From Cryptomeria japonica (lineage: Eukaryota > Streptophyta > Pinopsida > Cupressales > Cupressaceae), in assembly GCF_030272615.1 (NCBI RefSeq), contig NC_081406.1:213938997-214002996 (forward strand): a stretch of 64,000 nucleotides of DNA, written 5' to 3'. The position numbers and the translations under genes were made by a program. Position 1 is the first letter of the stretch; each line of letters opens with the position of its first letter. Below the pieces are notes generated by a model. The model worked only from the letters and a program-made list of their open reading frames with translations, was not told the DNA's origin and did not search any database. Of the stretch, positions 48,384-61,446 are shown in pieces.

Positions 48384-51300
48384 TTTCCTTGGTCGGTGAC
48401 CAAATCCAATCCGATCTTTAGTCCAACTGCTAGAGGACTCCACCATTACTCCAGATATGCCCCTGAGGGGCGATTTTGGATGCAACCCATGCTCATTCAT
48501 TATGGATCAGAGACCTCTCTCTACTAGTGTACTTGGACATGCTTCATGTGCAAAGTTTTCTCCCTGATCTATAAGGATTTTTCTTCTTTCTAGGATAAAG
48601 GACACTTATCAGATTGCACTCCACTCCATCAGAACATCCTTGATCTGATCTTCCTTGATGCAGTAGCATCCATTCAAGGCATTCAGGGTACCAAGGTGAA
48701 GAATGGTACAAAGTAATCCAATGAAGCAAGGAGACCTATAAGGTCCTCAAATGATGTAATAATGGCCATTAGAGCCAACCAAATTGGAAAAATGTAATAG
48801 GAAACCCAAAAGTTGAAAATTGCCAATATGTGCAAAATTGACAATTTTGGCCTAGAACTTGGTTTTTGGGTAGGAGATGAATTATATGAGTAAAATAGGT
48901 TTGGAGGGTCATATAATGACCATAGGGACTGATTCCATGCATTTGATAAGCCATTTGAGCAAGTTGACAACTTTGTGTGACAACATGACAACTTTTTGTG
49001 CATTTTTTTTGTTGTCAAAAGTTGCAAAATTGCATTTTTGGTGGTTAGAGGGTAGTTATCCATTTGGATTCGGTTTGGGATGATCCAAACACTATATAAA
49101 CCTTGTAATAAATCCCTAAAACAGAGGAGAGGGGATTGGAGACCGAAATACAAGTTTTGATGCTTCAATAAAGGTGAAATAACCCCGTTTTTTTGCATTT
49201 TATCACGTGGTAGTTTGAAACTCTTTAATTTTCCATGCATTTATGAATTGATTTCTGTTCAAACTTGATTGGAGGTTTATATATGATGTATTAGATTCAT
49301 TTTGATACCAATATTGATTGATTTGGTGTCCATTTGAATAAGTTATAAGCATTTTTCTATAACCGGTTAAAACCCAGATTTAGGGTAAGCAGCAGGCTTG
49401 TAAATGTAATTTCTTTCATTTCATTGCATGTATTGACCCCAAACTTGGCAAGGGGATTTGGGAGGATGTATATTACCTTTAAAAACAATTGGTTTGAGGT
49501 TTTGCAGGGTTGACATCCTTGAAAGTTGCAGATTTGCAGGGTTAAGCATGATGAAGAAGCTTGGTAGGGTATTGGTTTGACCAATCTACCTTAAGGAGGG
49601 TACCTTTTTATGAATGAAACCATCTAGGAAGGTCCTAGGGATGGTGTAGGGTCCATAAATTTGATGGTAAGGTGCCTGGAGGTCAGACATTGACCAAGCC
49701 CTAGTTTCCTAGGGTCTACATTCTCAAATTTGGGGCTTTCTATGTTGCAGGTGGTTTGAGTCTAATTACTCTCATATTTAAGCATTTTATAACATATATT
49801 GCCACTGTCCAAGAGATGGAGTTCAGGGGTTAAGATTTGAGGGGTGTTCCTTTGTTAAATGACCCACTTTTATGCCATTTTGCAGTCCAAAAGTTGTAGC
49901 AGCAGAGACATGGTCCAAAACAACCCCTATCAAGTTTCACATATGTTGAAGAAATTAAAAAAGGGTATCTAAAAAGCCAAACACTTTGTCTAGTGCTTTG
50001 GAAATGTTTTGAGTTAGTTGCTCTAGAAGGTCGCTACAGGGCTACAAGAGGGGCAATTAGGCCTCTTTGGTAATTCTTGGTGTTTGAGTGGTCCTTTGGG
50101 TTTTAGGTCTCAAAGTCCACCAGGACCTATTCAATTGCTTTGTGTAAGGTGTCATGAAGTGTCTTAACCATTGGTGAGTGCCTCCTCGGGGTGTTTGAAA
50201 TCCATTTTGTGTCTTTTTTGCCATTTGATCTTGTTTGGGGAAGGGCTTTGAAACCTTGTATTTCCCTTATATGCCTGATTGGTTTGAATCTCTCAGTCCA
50301 CCACACTTACCTCTGCATCATTCCTCCTCTTAGATATTTTGTAACCTAACTCTAAATAGGGTTAGAGTTTCTTAACTATTGCTCGATCTGAGTTATGCCT
50401 GAGTTTTAAAGGCAATTTTGTCCCCTGTTTTAGGGACATTCTTTCTTTTCTTTTGTAGAAAACTTTTGTTTCTTCGCAACTATAAATTTTGTCTTGTCTT
50501 TTCATCAATAAAATTTGCCTTCTTGCCTCTTTTCAATCAAGCAATCTGTGTAACATGTTTACATTTTGTTTGAATACATTATTTTCTAGTGCTTAGCTTA
50601 TGTGACCGTGTTAACACTTCTATGGATGTTGTCTATGAAATGTTCTAATTCCTTTCTTCATCCTTCATAATTCTAACCTTTGCATATCCTTAAGGGGCTC
50701 ATTGGGATTGGAAATTGTGCATACTTGGTTAGTTTTCATTGATGTCTCGTGCAGTTATAGGCAGGGAGGTCACAATTCATCTAGGTGCAAACCTTATTTC
50801 CTTTTTTTCAAGAATCCCTTCTTTCTCCCTTTCCCCTCTCAAATCAGTAGATTATGATTTATCTATGTTGGGGTCATCCAACACTTGCATCTCAGATTGG
50901 AAAGGAAGTCAACCTTCTCCAAAGACTCAACCTCACTTCTGCAAGTCCCACACTTGGGAGGTTGTTTCCACATTGCACAAGGTTGATGATCAAGGTTGTT
51001 CATCAAATGGATTTAACTTTTGTGACAATAGTTTTTGGCATGCTTGGTGGGACAATTTTAAAGCATTCGAGATAAATTCATGCATCAGGCAGTTCCATTA
51101 AAAGCCACCGACCATGCCATAGTTTTTGGCACACCTGGTGAGACACACATATCAATACATTTGCTAAGAGTCTAGTGTTGCTCTTAGCAATCTTGCCTTT
51201 GGAGGTAGTCACATTCAACTCTTGGCGACTCTGAGGATAAAATTTAGGCTCTTGTTTAGGACCAGTTGCCATTTCACATCAATTTTTCAATAGGAGCATC

Positions 51301-51492
51301 TTCTAGAGGTTTTTTTTCTTTAATAGTATGAACTTTCAGATTCTAGAAGAAGAGGGAGTTGCTATTTCTCATGACAATCCCCAGAATACATTCATTTGTC
51401 ACCTTTAATGGTGGCAACTCCTTAGCTCTAGCTCAAAAAATTGGCATTCTGGTAGCAACCTTAAAGGCTATCTCATTTTTTACTGGGGAAAC
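48384..51492 (+). other. Non-coding region with possible Gypsy LTR and leader remains
   Basis: No coding sequence is recognised. ACTATATAAACC at 49091-49102 resembles a promoter. TTTTTGGCATGCTTGGTGGGAC (about 51033) and TTTTTGGCACACCTGGTGAGAC (about 51123) are two related leader-like motifs. TGGCGACTCTG at 51223-51233 resembles a Gypsy primer binding site. These suggest an eroded Gypsy LTR with its leader, cut off by Copia A at 51493. Confidence 0.35.
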
Positions 51493-52828
51493 TGTTGGAT
51501 ATTGCAGTTGCTAGGATATGTTGTTGTCATTGATGTCAACATATTCCTGTGCTCTGGTGTTTCTATTTGGTGTTCTAGTGATTGCATTGACTGGATATGG
51601 TTGGTTTATCTATTTGGGATGCTGGAATAATTCATTCCTTATTGGTTTTAGTGATCCAGAAGTTTACTTGATCATATTATTTGATCCTGTTTGAAGTTTA
51701 TTCTTTCTGTTCAGTGGTTGGCAAATTTTGGTATTTGATCCATTGTGCTCCGGTATGATTATATCTTTGGTTGTAGATTTAGGATAGTGTTTTGGATGTT
51801 CATGTGTATCTTCATTTCATATGGTTCGTGATTTTGTGCTCTGCAAGTTATCTTTCTAGTCCGAATTGCTGTTGTTGAGTGCTCTTAAGAGTTAGCCCGT
51901 TGATCGATGAAGATCTGAATAAGTGGTGTTGGTGTAGCTATTGTGGATGATTCTAACATTCTTTTTGGTGTTTCCTAATCATGTCCTATTTGTTTTGTTG
52001 GTCTGTATTGATCCTTGTGTGTGATATTGGTGATTTTGTTGATATGGTGATATTCTTCATGTTATGCGGTATTTCTGATGGTGTAATGTGTTGTGGTTGA
52101 TATTGGCAAGATTTCGAGTGGTGATGCATGTTTGGAAAGTTGATTTAGGTCCAAGCTATGCATCTATGATCTTATATTGGTCTAATGATTGATTTATGTA
52201 TCATGTGATGTAATTTTGTAATTAAAGATTAAGGATTTGGCCGACCTTGTGGTCAAGGTTGATGGTTTGTATAAATAGGTGTTAGATTCATGTAATTTGG
52301 GTGTCGATGTGGTATCTGCATTATCAGAGAGTGGTGTATGTGTGCATAAGAGAATTTATCTTTTGATGTGGTGTATTGAGCAGAGATTGTTGTAGGCAGA
52401 CAAATGAGCTTAACTGAAATTGTCATTAGGTATTAGAAGATTCTATTTTTGTAGTTTATGTAATCCATATTGTAGTATGATAATTATTGTAAGGTAGTGA
52501 ACCTTCCCCGAGGGTTGAAGCCTTTTGGGTTATTAAATCTTGAGAAGTGAGCTCTAAGAAGTGTTCCTGAATGCATGTGCATTCACCATTGTAATATTTA
52601 TACATACTACTGCAGAGTATCATCTTATTGTGGGTAGGTTCCGACCATGGTTTTTATCTTAACCGGGTTTTCCACATCAAAAATCTTGGTATTATGTGTG
52701 ATGGTGTTCTTGTCCTTATCTTTACTCTTGCTATAGTTGATCAAATATGAGATTGTGCTTAATTAGTTTAATCCAGTGAAAACTAATTCACCCCCCCTCT
52801 CAGTTTTCCTTCATTGTCATTGCCAACA
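51493..52828 (+). repeat. 5' LTR of Copia element A
   Basis: 1336 bp from TGTTGGATATTGCAG to GTCATTGCCAACA. A TATA box, TATAAATA, lies at 52270-52277. A C-run, ATTCACCCCCCCTCTC, lies near its end, the mirror of the G-run in the minus-oriented LTRs. A primer site follows directly. The 3' LTR lies outside the window. Confidence 0.85.
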
Positions 52829-52845
52829 ATTGGTATCAAAGCTAG
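52829..52845 (+). other. Primer binding site of Copia A
   Basis: ATTGGTATCAAAGCTAG directly after the LTR, a close match to the complement of the initiator tRNA-Met 3' end. Confidence 0.85.
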
Positions 52846-52869
52846 ATCCTCTGGAAGAAGCTTGTTTGG

Positions 52870-53179
52870 TTGAGAAGATATGAGCTAGTAGCCTATGTGT
52901 TCAAGAAGGAGAGTTTGAGATTTGATGGAAGCAATTATACTATTTGGAAGGACCGGATGGAAGTTCATTTGAAGTGTCTTGAAGATGAGTATTGGAAGAT
53001 CACAAAGAATGTCTATAATGTTCCTCAAAATGGACCGGTTTCTACTACTGAGATCAAGGATGTTGAACACAAGATAAGAGCTAAGGAAGCATTGTTGAGT
53101 GCCTTGACCAATTCAGAGATGAAAAATGTGATGGGTTTGAAGACTGCACATGAGATCTGGAAGAAGTTAGAGACCTTGT
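52870..53179 (+). pseudogene. Copia A gag, N-terminal part, cut by Copia B
   Basis: The frame reads ESLRFDGSNYTIWKDRMEV, then AKEALLSALTNSEM and AHEIWKKLETL, typical of the plant Copia gag (UBN2-like) N-terminus. It is cut at about residue 104 by the LTR of Copia B; the residues after ETL are LTR sequence, not gag. No proper in-frame ATG is seen at the start, and the nearby ATG at 52879 is out of frame, so the start may also be damaged. The remainder of element A must lie beyond 64000. Confidence 0.8.
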
Positions 53180-54708
53180 TGTTGGAATTGCATGGAGATT
53201 GCATTGGAGAAGTGATGTAGAGGTCCCGATACTAGTATAGGATACGTTCCCCTAATCCAAGAACACACCAAGGACCCTAGTAATTACACAACACTCTCAG
53301 GGGTTATTGAATATCTCTTTGACAAGTCCCACATCCCTTTCTTCCAAACAAAAGACTACGAGGTTGCAACCAATAATGAAGAAAGTATAGCTACCGGTAA
53401 TGATGCAGTAAAGAAAGCGGTGTTGATGTAGTGACAATCAACCAATAACCCTCAACCGGTAACCCTAACTAGTTGAGATGCAAAACCCTAACCGATGAAG
53501 TTTGGAGATCGGTTGTGATGATCTATGACCGAATGACGATCGGTGATGAAGATGCCACGTAAGCATGATGTATGTGATGAGTTTCAAAATGGTTTTGGTG
53601 CGTGAAGATAACCATTTATCTTGGAAATGATCAAATGCATAGCATGAAGTGAAAAACGCGTGATGAGTTATAGGATTCAAAGTGCGGTGATCCAAGAACA
53701 GTTGAAGATGCCTAGAAGAATGTAATGTTGATTGCATGTAATCTAATGGTCAATATTAAACTGATATGTTTGTAATCTCTATGAGAATTGTAGCATTTGT
53801 GTTGTGTTATTGACCTAATGTATTTGCTTATAAAGTCAATGATTTGTTTCAATGTTGTGTTGGCAATTTGGTTAAGTGTGTGAGTGATTGTTGCCAAACC
53901 AGAAGGTGTGTCTGCAATATGTTGTGAAGGCAGATAGGAGCGATAAAGGATCTGATTCAGCAAGGAAGTTCTATTTCCACATCAGTCAAGAACCTATTGT
54001 TCTCTAACCATTACAACAATTAAATCCCTTAACCGTGTAAGCTTTAATATGCTTATTGTTGAAATCCTCTAACTAGGTGATCCATTAGCTTGGATTTGAA
54101 ATCCTCCACTGAGGTTACCTTTAACAGGGTATTACCTTTAATAGGATATTTGTAGTCAATCCCTTAACTGAGTGGTCCTTAACCAAATATGTTCCTAACA
54201 TGAAATTATTGTATAAGATTCTAACAAGGCTTGGCTCCTAATAGGGGGAACCTCAAAAGAGTTCAAAATACTTGTGGGTATTCATCCCCACCGTAGTTTT
54301 TCCCATTTGGGTTTCCACGTGAAAAATCATTGTGTCAAGTGGTGAATGATTTTGTGGATATGTTTTTGATATGGTTGATATGAATGACTAGTAAATCTGC
54401 ATAGATATATTTGAGTGAATGAAAATGATCTGAAACATGTAAATATTAGTATTTGTAAAGTGGTTTAAGGTTTTGTCAAATGGTATTTAAGTTTCAAGAT
54501 CTGTTGCATTGTGTCACTGAGTATTAGGACAATTGGTAAAGTTTAACAGTGCAGTTGTAGATTTGTCTAAGTGTCTAAATCGGTATACTTTATGAGTTGA
54601 TTCAGAGTTGAAAGTTTGTTTAATGAAAGTTTAGTTTATTTTCTATCTACTGATTCACCCCCCCATCTCAGTAGATGACCAGATCTTTATAGTTTCATCA
54701 TATTATCA
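53180..54708 (+). repeat. 5' LTR of Copia B, with a unique 150-bp segment
   Basis: 1529 bp from TGTTGGAATTGCATGG to ATCATATTATCA. Positions 53214-53363 have no counterpart in the right LTR, which carries a different 22-bp stretch (63439-63460) there. TATAAAG at 53830 is a possible promoter. Confidence 0.88.
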
Positions 54709-54723
54709 ATTGGTATCAGAGAA
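54709..54723 (+). other. Primer binding site of Copia B
   Basis: ATTGGTATCAGAGAA directly follows the LTR, the initiator tRNA-Met type. Confidence 0.88.
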
Positions 54724-54778
54724 TTTCAGGTGCTCTTGAGTTTAAGCCTAACAACTTGAGGAAAAGATCTAGGAGAGA

Positions 54779-57186
54779 ATGATGAAGAGAGAAGGTTCAA
54801 AGTTTAATAGAGATAAATATAAAATCTGCAGTGATAGGATGAAGATTTACATCAAGAGCTTGGGAAGTCAGTATTGGGATTAGGTTGTTACTAAGTATAA
54901 CTTGCCTAGTGGGATTCTGACAGATGATAAGAAGGAGAAACATGAGAGAAATCAAGCATCAGAGGCCATCATCAGTACCTTGTCTTATTCATAATATGTT
55001 GATGTTCATGGATTGGAGACTGCATATGAAGCTTGGAAGAAACTAGAAGAAATCTATGGTGGTGATGAGCATGTAAAGATTTCCAAGGAAGAGAGTCTTA
55101 GAGGGAAATTTAATGACATAAGAATGGATGAAGGTGAAAACATTCAATAGTATGGTCAGAGAATCAAGGAGATAGTTGGAGAAATCAAAAGTGGAGGAGG
55201 TACAGTGGAGGATGCCACCGTGGTTAGCAAAGTGTTGAGAACCCTTCTACTTGTCTATGCTATCAAAGTTGTAGCTATTCAAGAACTCAATCTATTCATA
55301 AGACAAAGGTAACTCTTGACTCTATCACTGGTAAATTAAATGCTTTTTAATTAAATGGTTTTGATGGAAGTGTTAAAATATCAGAATCTGTATTTAAAGC
55401 CTTAGTCTCAACCCCACCAGTAAGGAAAAGTAGAGAAGCTAAATACAGTGATGAATCCAGATCCTGCAGAGAGGTAGATGATGATGATAGTTTGATGGAA
55501 CTTGAAGCATTGTTGGTCAAGAGGTTACCTAGAGGTACCGGTAAGTACAAAGGTAAACTACCTTTGAAATGTTTTGCATGTAACCAGATAGGACATATTG
55601 CTACTAACTATCACAATGGAGATAATGAGAAAAAATGAGAGAAATATAAAATGTATAAAGGAAAAGGGAAAAGAGATTGTCTCATTGCAGTGGATGAAGG
55701 CATTACAAATGAAGAATCTGAGGGTTATGCAAATGAGGACATTATCTTTGTTGCTATCAAAGAAGAGATCAAATAAGAAGGCATTGGTCTCTCACTTAGA
55801 TAGGTTAGATGAGTGGATTATAGACAGTGGTTGTTCACATCACATGATCGGTGACCGGAGTAAGTTTCTTACATTGAAAGAGTTTGATGGAGGTGTTGTG
55901 AGATTTGGGAACAACTCACCCTGCATGGTGAAAGGAAAAGGATCTATCTCCCTGAATGGTAAGAATAGTGCAGATGATGTCTATTGGGTTGAAGGTCTGA
56001 AACACAATCTTTTGAGTGTTGCTCAACTTAATGACAAAGGTTACCCACTGGAATTCAAGAATGGAGTTTGCAAGATCTTTGGAAGCAAAGGTGAACTAAT
56101 TGCAACCAACAAACAAACCAGAGGTAACTTATTTCACTTAAACTCTAAAGTTAATAGTTGTTTGATTGCAGAAGTTGAAGATAGTTAGCTTTGGCATAAG
56201 AAGTTTTTCCATGTGAATTTTGATAACATTGTAAGAGTCAACAAGTCAAAATCAGTAATAGGTTTGCCACAATTGGAAAAACCTGTGAATGCTTTATGTA
56301 AGGAATGTCAGTTAGGGAAAATGACATACTCAAACTTCAAGAGCAAATCTTTCTCAGCTGAACATTTGCTAGATTTGGTTCATATTGACCTATGTGGACC
56401 AATGAGGACTAGGAGTATTCAAGGAGATCGATACTTCATGATATTTACCGATGACTACTCAAGGATGATGTGGGTCACATTCTTGAAAGACAAGACAAAA
56501 GCATTCAACAAATTTAAGGCATTCAGAGCTTTGGTTGAAAATGAAAGTAGAAGGAAGATAAAATGTCTAAGAACTGATCAAGGTGGTGAGTTTACTTTAG
56601 AGGAATTCACTAGATACTGTGAAGACAATAGGATCAAGAGGAAGCTATCTGCACCAAGGACACCACAATAAAATGATATTGCAGAAAGGAACAACCGGTC
56701 AGTAGTTGAAGTTGCTAGACTATGTTAATTCAAGGAGGTGTAGCTAAGACATTTTGGAGAGATGCTGTCAGCACAACTGTTTACACAATGAACCAGATAT
56801 TGGTTAAAAGAGGTAAAGACAAAATACCCTATGAATACTGGTATGGTAGATCACCTAATGTTAGTTACTTCAAAATATTTGGTAGCAGATGTTTTATTAA
56901 AATAAGTGATTATATTGGTAAGTTTGATGCCAAGAGTGATGAAGGCACATTTCTTGGTTACTCCAACAAGAGAAAAGCTTACAAGTGCTACAATAATCAG
57001 ACTAAGAAGATCATTGAAAGTGTCAATGTCCGAGTTGATGAATTTCCTAAGAAATCAAAAGAAACCAGCAAGGAGAAGGAAGAAGAAGAACCTAACACAC
57101 TATTTTTGGAACTGGAACTGGTGAAGCTAGAAGTTGGAGAACTAAAAACATAAGCCCCAGTTCAACCAGAACAGGAAGGCCCAACG
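54779..57186 (+). pseudogene. Copia B gag, protease and integrase (broken)
   Basis: Gag starts at the ATG at 54779 (MMKREGSKFNRDKYK) and carries several stops. Its zinc knuckle at about 55570 reads CFACNQIGHIATNY, with the last Cys replaced by Tyr. Protease has the active-site DSG (WIIDSGCSHHM, about 55815). Integrase has an HHCC zinc domain ending CKECQLGK, then HIDLCGP, RTDQGGEF and NDIAERNN, so the D,D,E residues are present. A stop lies just before NDIAER (56669-56671) and a frame break follows near 56710. The frame 56722-57153 continues the integrase C-terminal region and ends in a Glu/Lys-rich linker where the insert enters. Confidence 0.87.
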
Positions 57187-60100
57187 TGTTGTTCATAAAA
57201 AATGATTAACCCAAGTACACCTGCAAATAAATATATGATAAAAGCCAATCTCAATCAATGGAACACTTCAGGGCTTGTACAACATAACATAAGACCCTAA
57301 TTGATCCTCCCGCACTTCCGGTTCTGCTAGACCTAGGGGGGACACCCTTTTGATGCATGAAATTGACTCATTACACACTTATGACTGCATCAAATAATAG
57401 GCAGATAGATCATTTCACAAGCTCAACAAGTTAGGAAACACCACCGATTGGCTAGATCTGTACAAACAATAGGGTGAAATAGAGCTTGGAAAGAATAGAA
57501 CAAAAACACCTAAACATAAAGGGAAAAGATTTTCTTTAAATGAATTAATCTAAAACTATCCCCAAATCTGCAAGACCAGTGCCTTGTTCATTGGGCAGCA
57601 GAGTCACACACAAAACTGCAAAAGTGTATCCTAGTCACAAATTGATTTTCCTTAAACAATATTCCTACATTAATACCTTATACTAATGCATTACTCAATT
57701 TATTCACAAAATTATTAGATCTGGGACACATTCCATTATTCATGACTGATTACATAGTTTAAAACCTTCATTGAAGGATGCCTATAAACAATCACACAAT
57801 CTCCTTGAAATTGACAAATTTCATCCTCCTTAAGGATTCAATTCATTATAATGAAATACATACACAGAGACAATAATGTGGGAAATTTACTCATGCCTGA
57901 CACAAGTAAGATCTGCAACTAGAAAAACAATCTGTCATCTTGCAATGTAATCTCTATACACTGAAATGAGCCAAAGAATTTTACAAATTTGGGTCAAGAA
58001 GTTCAGAACTGGAAGCCATGAAAACTGGAGCCACTCTCATAGAATTATGGAACCCTTACAACTGAGAAGAAAATGAGAATAAAAAGAGAAGGGAAAAAAA
58101 TTAGATTTGCATAACACACTACCAAGTGTCTTCTCTTTTAATTGAAATTCATTTTCTTCCTCTTTCCCATGGAATCTTCTCTCTAAATATCACACATTTG
58201 TTGAAACTAACTTCATAACTGTAATCCTCATTCCAAGAGCTTTTCGATGATATATAATACTTACATATTTGGCCAAACATCAACCTCTAGGCGAATTAAT
58301 CCTCACTATGTGCACCATCATTTAAATTTTTTGAATTTCTCCTATAGTCTGCACTATACAATTTAACTTTGATTTTTCAATCCATTTTTTGCCTGACGTC
58401 CTGCCATGTGGCAACCTCTGATTGACTGATGGGGTCCATTGGGTGCCACCTTGGATGACACCCCATCAATTTGCCACGCGTCCGCCTCATCACTACCGCC
58501 ACCTCATCGCCACCTTAGCGCCACTAGATGGGACTCGCGAGCTGGACTTCCACCTGGACCTACCACCTGTGCGTCATGTCATCTTTCATTGTTTTGCAAT
58601 GGGTAATGAACATGCATCTTTCCTTCACGAATCCACATGCACCATTGGATCTTGTTGAACATGCTTGATCTTTAGCCTTCATTTTTTGCACTTGCTTTTT
58701 GCTATTTCGTGAAGGGTATTCTTCGAGGATCTTCCCTTCGTGAATCTACGTGCACCATCAATCTTCTCTTAATTTGCACGATCTTTAACCCATCCATTCT
58801 ATGCAAAACTTGCCTCGGTATCTATGCATGCGTGGGGTCCACCTGGTTGCCACTTGTTAGCCTTCTCAATCTCTTTGGGAAGCGCACCCACGCACATGGG
58901 GTCCACTTGGGCACCCAACAAGTACCATTCATCAAAAGCCTTGAGGCTTTCACACTATGGATGAGTGGAGTTTTGCTTTTAAATATTAAAAACTCCCATT
59001 TCCCAGCAAATGTGGGATAAAGCATTTTGCCTGGGACTGTGTATTTTTGAAGGTTTTCATGCCCAAACTAGAAATGCCTTTGCTTTGAAAGTTTTTTAAC
59101 TTCAGACTAAACGCCTTCTTCACTTCTCCCACGCTATACATCTGCAGAGAGGATGTTGGCATCATGGCAATTGGTTTGCATAAAGATTTCAATTGTTTTC
59201 ACTTACCTTTCTCCATTGCGCAGGGGAGGAGATGAGCTTCAAGATTTTAAAACCCCCTTTCAACACCACACATGGGGAGAACATTGGTACATTTATTAAT
59301 TTGCATTTGATTGGAAATTTAGCTCTTTCACTTGCCACACAGAGGAAGGATTGTTGGCTGCATTGCAAATCTAGAAATCTGGAATTACACCTGCCAGCAT
59401 TTGCATTGAAAATTTATAATTTTCTGAATTTTAGTGCCTCAATCTACACTTGATTTTTTTAAAACTTCTCCGTTTCTCCTTGCAAACACCACTCCAATTC
59501 AACGTGCAATGCTGAATGCTCATGAATTGCATTTGTTTGAAGAACTTAACAATTTCTTCAACGGTACAGGGGGGATTTTCATTTGTTTTAAACTTTTAAT
59601 GGTCTGCTGCATTGGATTTGGGGGATGAGTGACTGACATTTCAATTTTCCAAAGAGTTTCTAAACCCTTTACCATGCCACATAGGAGGTTTTACATTCTG
59701 CAAATTACATTTGTTTTAGAGGTTTTTCTGCAACACGTGGGGGAAGGTTGGGCCAACTGCTCCTTGCATTTGGCTGCTCCATCTTTCTGGCAAAGGAGGA
59801 TGCTGGCAAATTCACTTGGAGCTGGACTTCATTGCTGCTGTTAAAATGCCACCACCAGCAAAGAGATGGGGAGGCACGTGAGGGGAAGATTGACTATTTG
59901 TATTTGCTGAAAACTTTAGTCACTTCCCACACTCCACTTCATTTATTGGCTGCTAAATTTGGTTTAATGCCTGCCAATTGCATTGCTTGAAAACTTGTAT
60001 AAGTTGTCTATTGCCAGAGTATAAAAGGACTTCTCTATTCTCCAAAATTATATTCTTTTCCATATTGGGAATTGTCTCATTGACCATGTCAATCTCTTCC

Positions 60101-61441
60101 TCTTCCATACCAGGACTAGAATATTCAACAAGAATTTATAGTAACATTACTATGCACTTCCATATCTTTATGCATCATGAAGTCATGCACTAAGAACATT
60201 TTTGCCATACAAAATTAATGCATGGGCATGAGCCAGGTCGGGCCCCAAAATGGGTCTGACTAATTTTTTTTTTCGTTTTCATGCAACTAACCTTCGAAAT
60301 GCCTCATGAACCTTAAATAAACCTCTGGAATCGATCGACACCATTTTCAGATCATCAAACCGAGTTTTGCAACTTTCAAGCACTTACGCCACATTTTTGC
60401 CATTTAATCGCGAAGACATAATTTTCAAACCGGTCAAAACACCTTTCTGGACCTCGCCATTTGACAGGCGTGTACTCTGATATACAAGAATGAAATCTAC
60501 CAAATAGTTTCTCCAGACAAATCTTGAGTGAAGAGATATTAATTGTCAAAAATGACCAACTAGCTTTGTTAGCACTGCAGACCCGATGAAGTCAATGCGC
60601 AAGCAACTCATGATGCCTTTCTTAAAAATATCAAACGATCTCCGTAGACCCTCAAATCTGAGACATAGGTACCTTGAAGTACATATTAAAACTTAGAATA
60701 CTCAGTTTGACCAAAAGTCTGACTGGGTGCAAATGGTGCGCTCATGAAAATAGCCACAATCTACTGATATAGCAATGAAAGTACAGATCACTGAAATAGA
60801 TGGCTCAAGGAACCCTCTTGAAAACCGATCAAACGGATTGGTAGGAGCTTGAAATTTGAAACATATCTTGTCATTTATACCAAAAATATCCCAAAAAAGA
60901 CATTCTAATATGACACTCACTGAGACAACTTTTACACTTATTGAAAATAGGGCTCCGACTAGTAGCTCAAACAGGGACTTGTCAAAACATACAAACTGCA
61001 TACAGATCGAGCTTGGTAAACTAACTAAATGGATTCATAAAGACTTGAAAATTTGCATACTGACTCACATTTATGCATAGAATTTATTCCAATTTTAATA
61101 TTACCATGACGATCAATAGGACAATAGATATAAACACTCAAAGTAGGCTACTTGGTAAAATCTGTACTTGCACCTAAAATGCACTTTCAGCTCACCCCTT
61201 GAAATGGGTACCTGATAAATTAATCCAAACTGAAATCTGAAAGTTGCACATCACTGCATAGGCCAAATGAAAGGTGTAGAACAAGTTTCCAAAGCCTTAC
61301 CCTTTGAAAATCAACTGGCTCCATTTTACACTCTCTCTAACTGGGCCACCTGAATGAGATTATGTACCTTTCTGAAAGTGCAATAGCAAAATTTTTCAAA
61401 ATAGGGCTTAAAACTTGGCTCAAATTTAATGAGTCCCAACA
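57187..61441 (+). mobile_element. 4.25-kb LTR-like insert C inside Copia B
   Basis: Ends TGTTGTTC...TCCCAACA have TG...CA form. The flanks CAACG (57182-57186) and CAATG (61442-61446) form a 5-bp TSD with one change. Excising the insert with one TSD copy joins the two halves of the Copia B linker in frame. No internal pair of LTRs, PBS, PPT or coding domain is seen, so the simplest reading is one very long solo LTR. A TATA box, TATAAAAG, lies at 60020-60027. A local imperfect duplication (CTTCACGAATCCACATGCACC near 58625 and CTTCGTGAATCTACGTGCACC near 58737) lies in its U3-like half. The ORFs inside appear to be chance frames. Confidence 0.7.
60020..60027 (+). promoter_or_regulatory. TATA box in insert C
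   Basis: GAGTATAAAAGGACTTCTC, a good plant TATA context. It supports reading insert C as an LTR in plus orientation. Confidence 0.5.
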
Positions 61442-61446
61442 CAATG

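Noticed and set aside
48683-49240. 185-codon minus-strand ORF
   Set aside because: Composition is low-information, no motif is visible, and the plus strand there looks like LTR/promoter sequence; judged a chance frame.
53465-53737. 90-codon minus-strand ORF, also present at 63562-63834
   Set aside because: Both copies lie antisense in the two LTRs of Copia B; they are repeated because the LTRs are, not because they form a gene pair.
58422-60193. Several ORFs of 60-100 codons inside insert C
   Set aside because: They overlap in different frames and show no protein motif; treated as non-coding LTR-like DNA.
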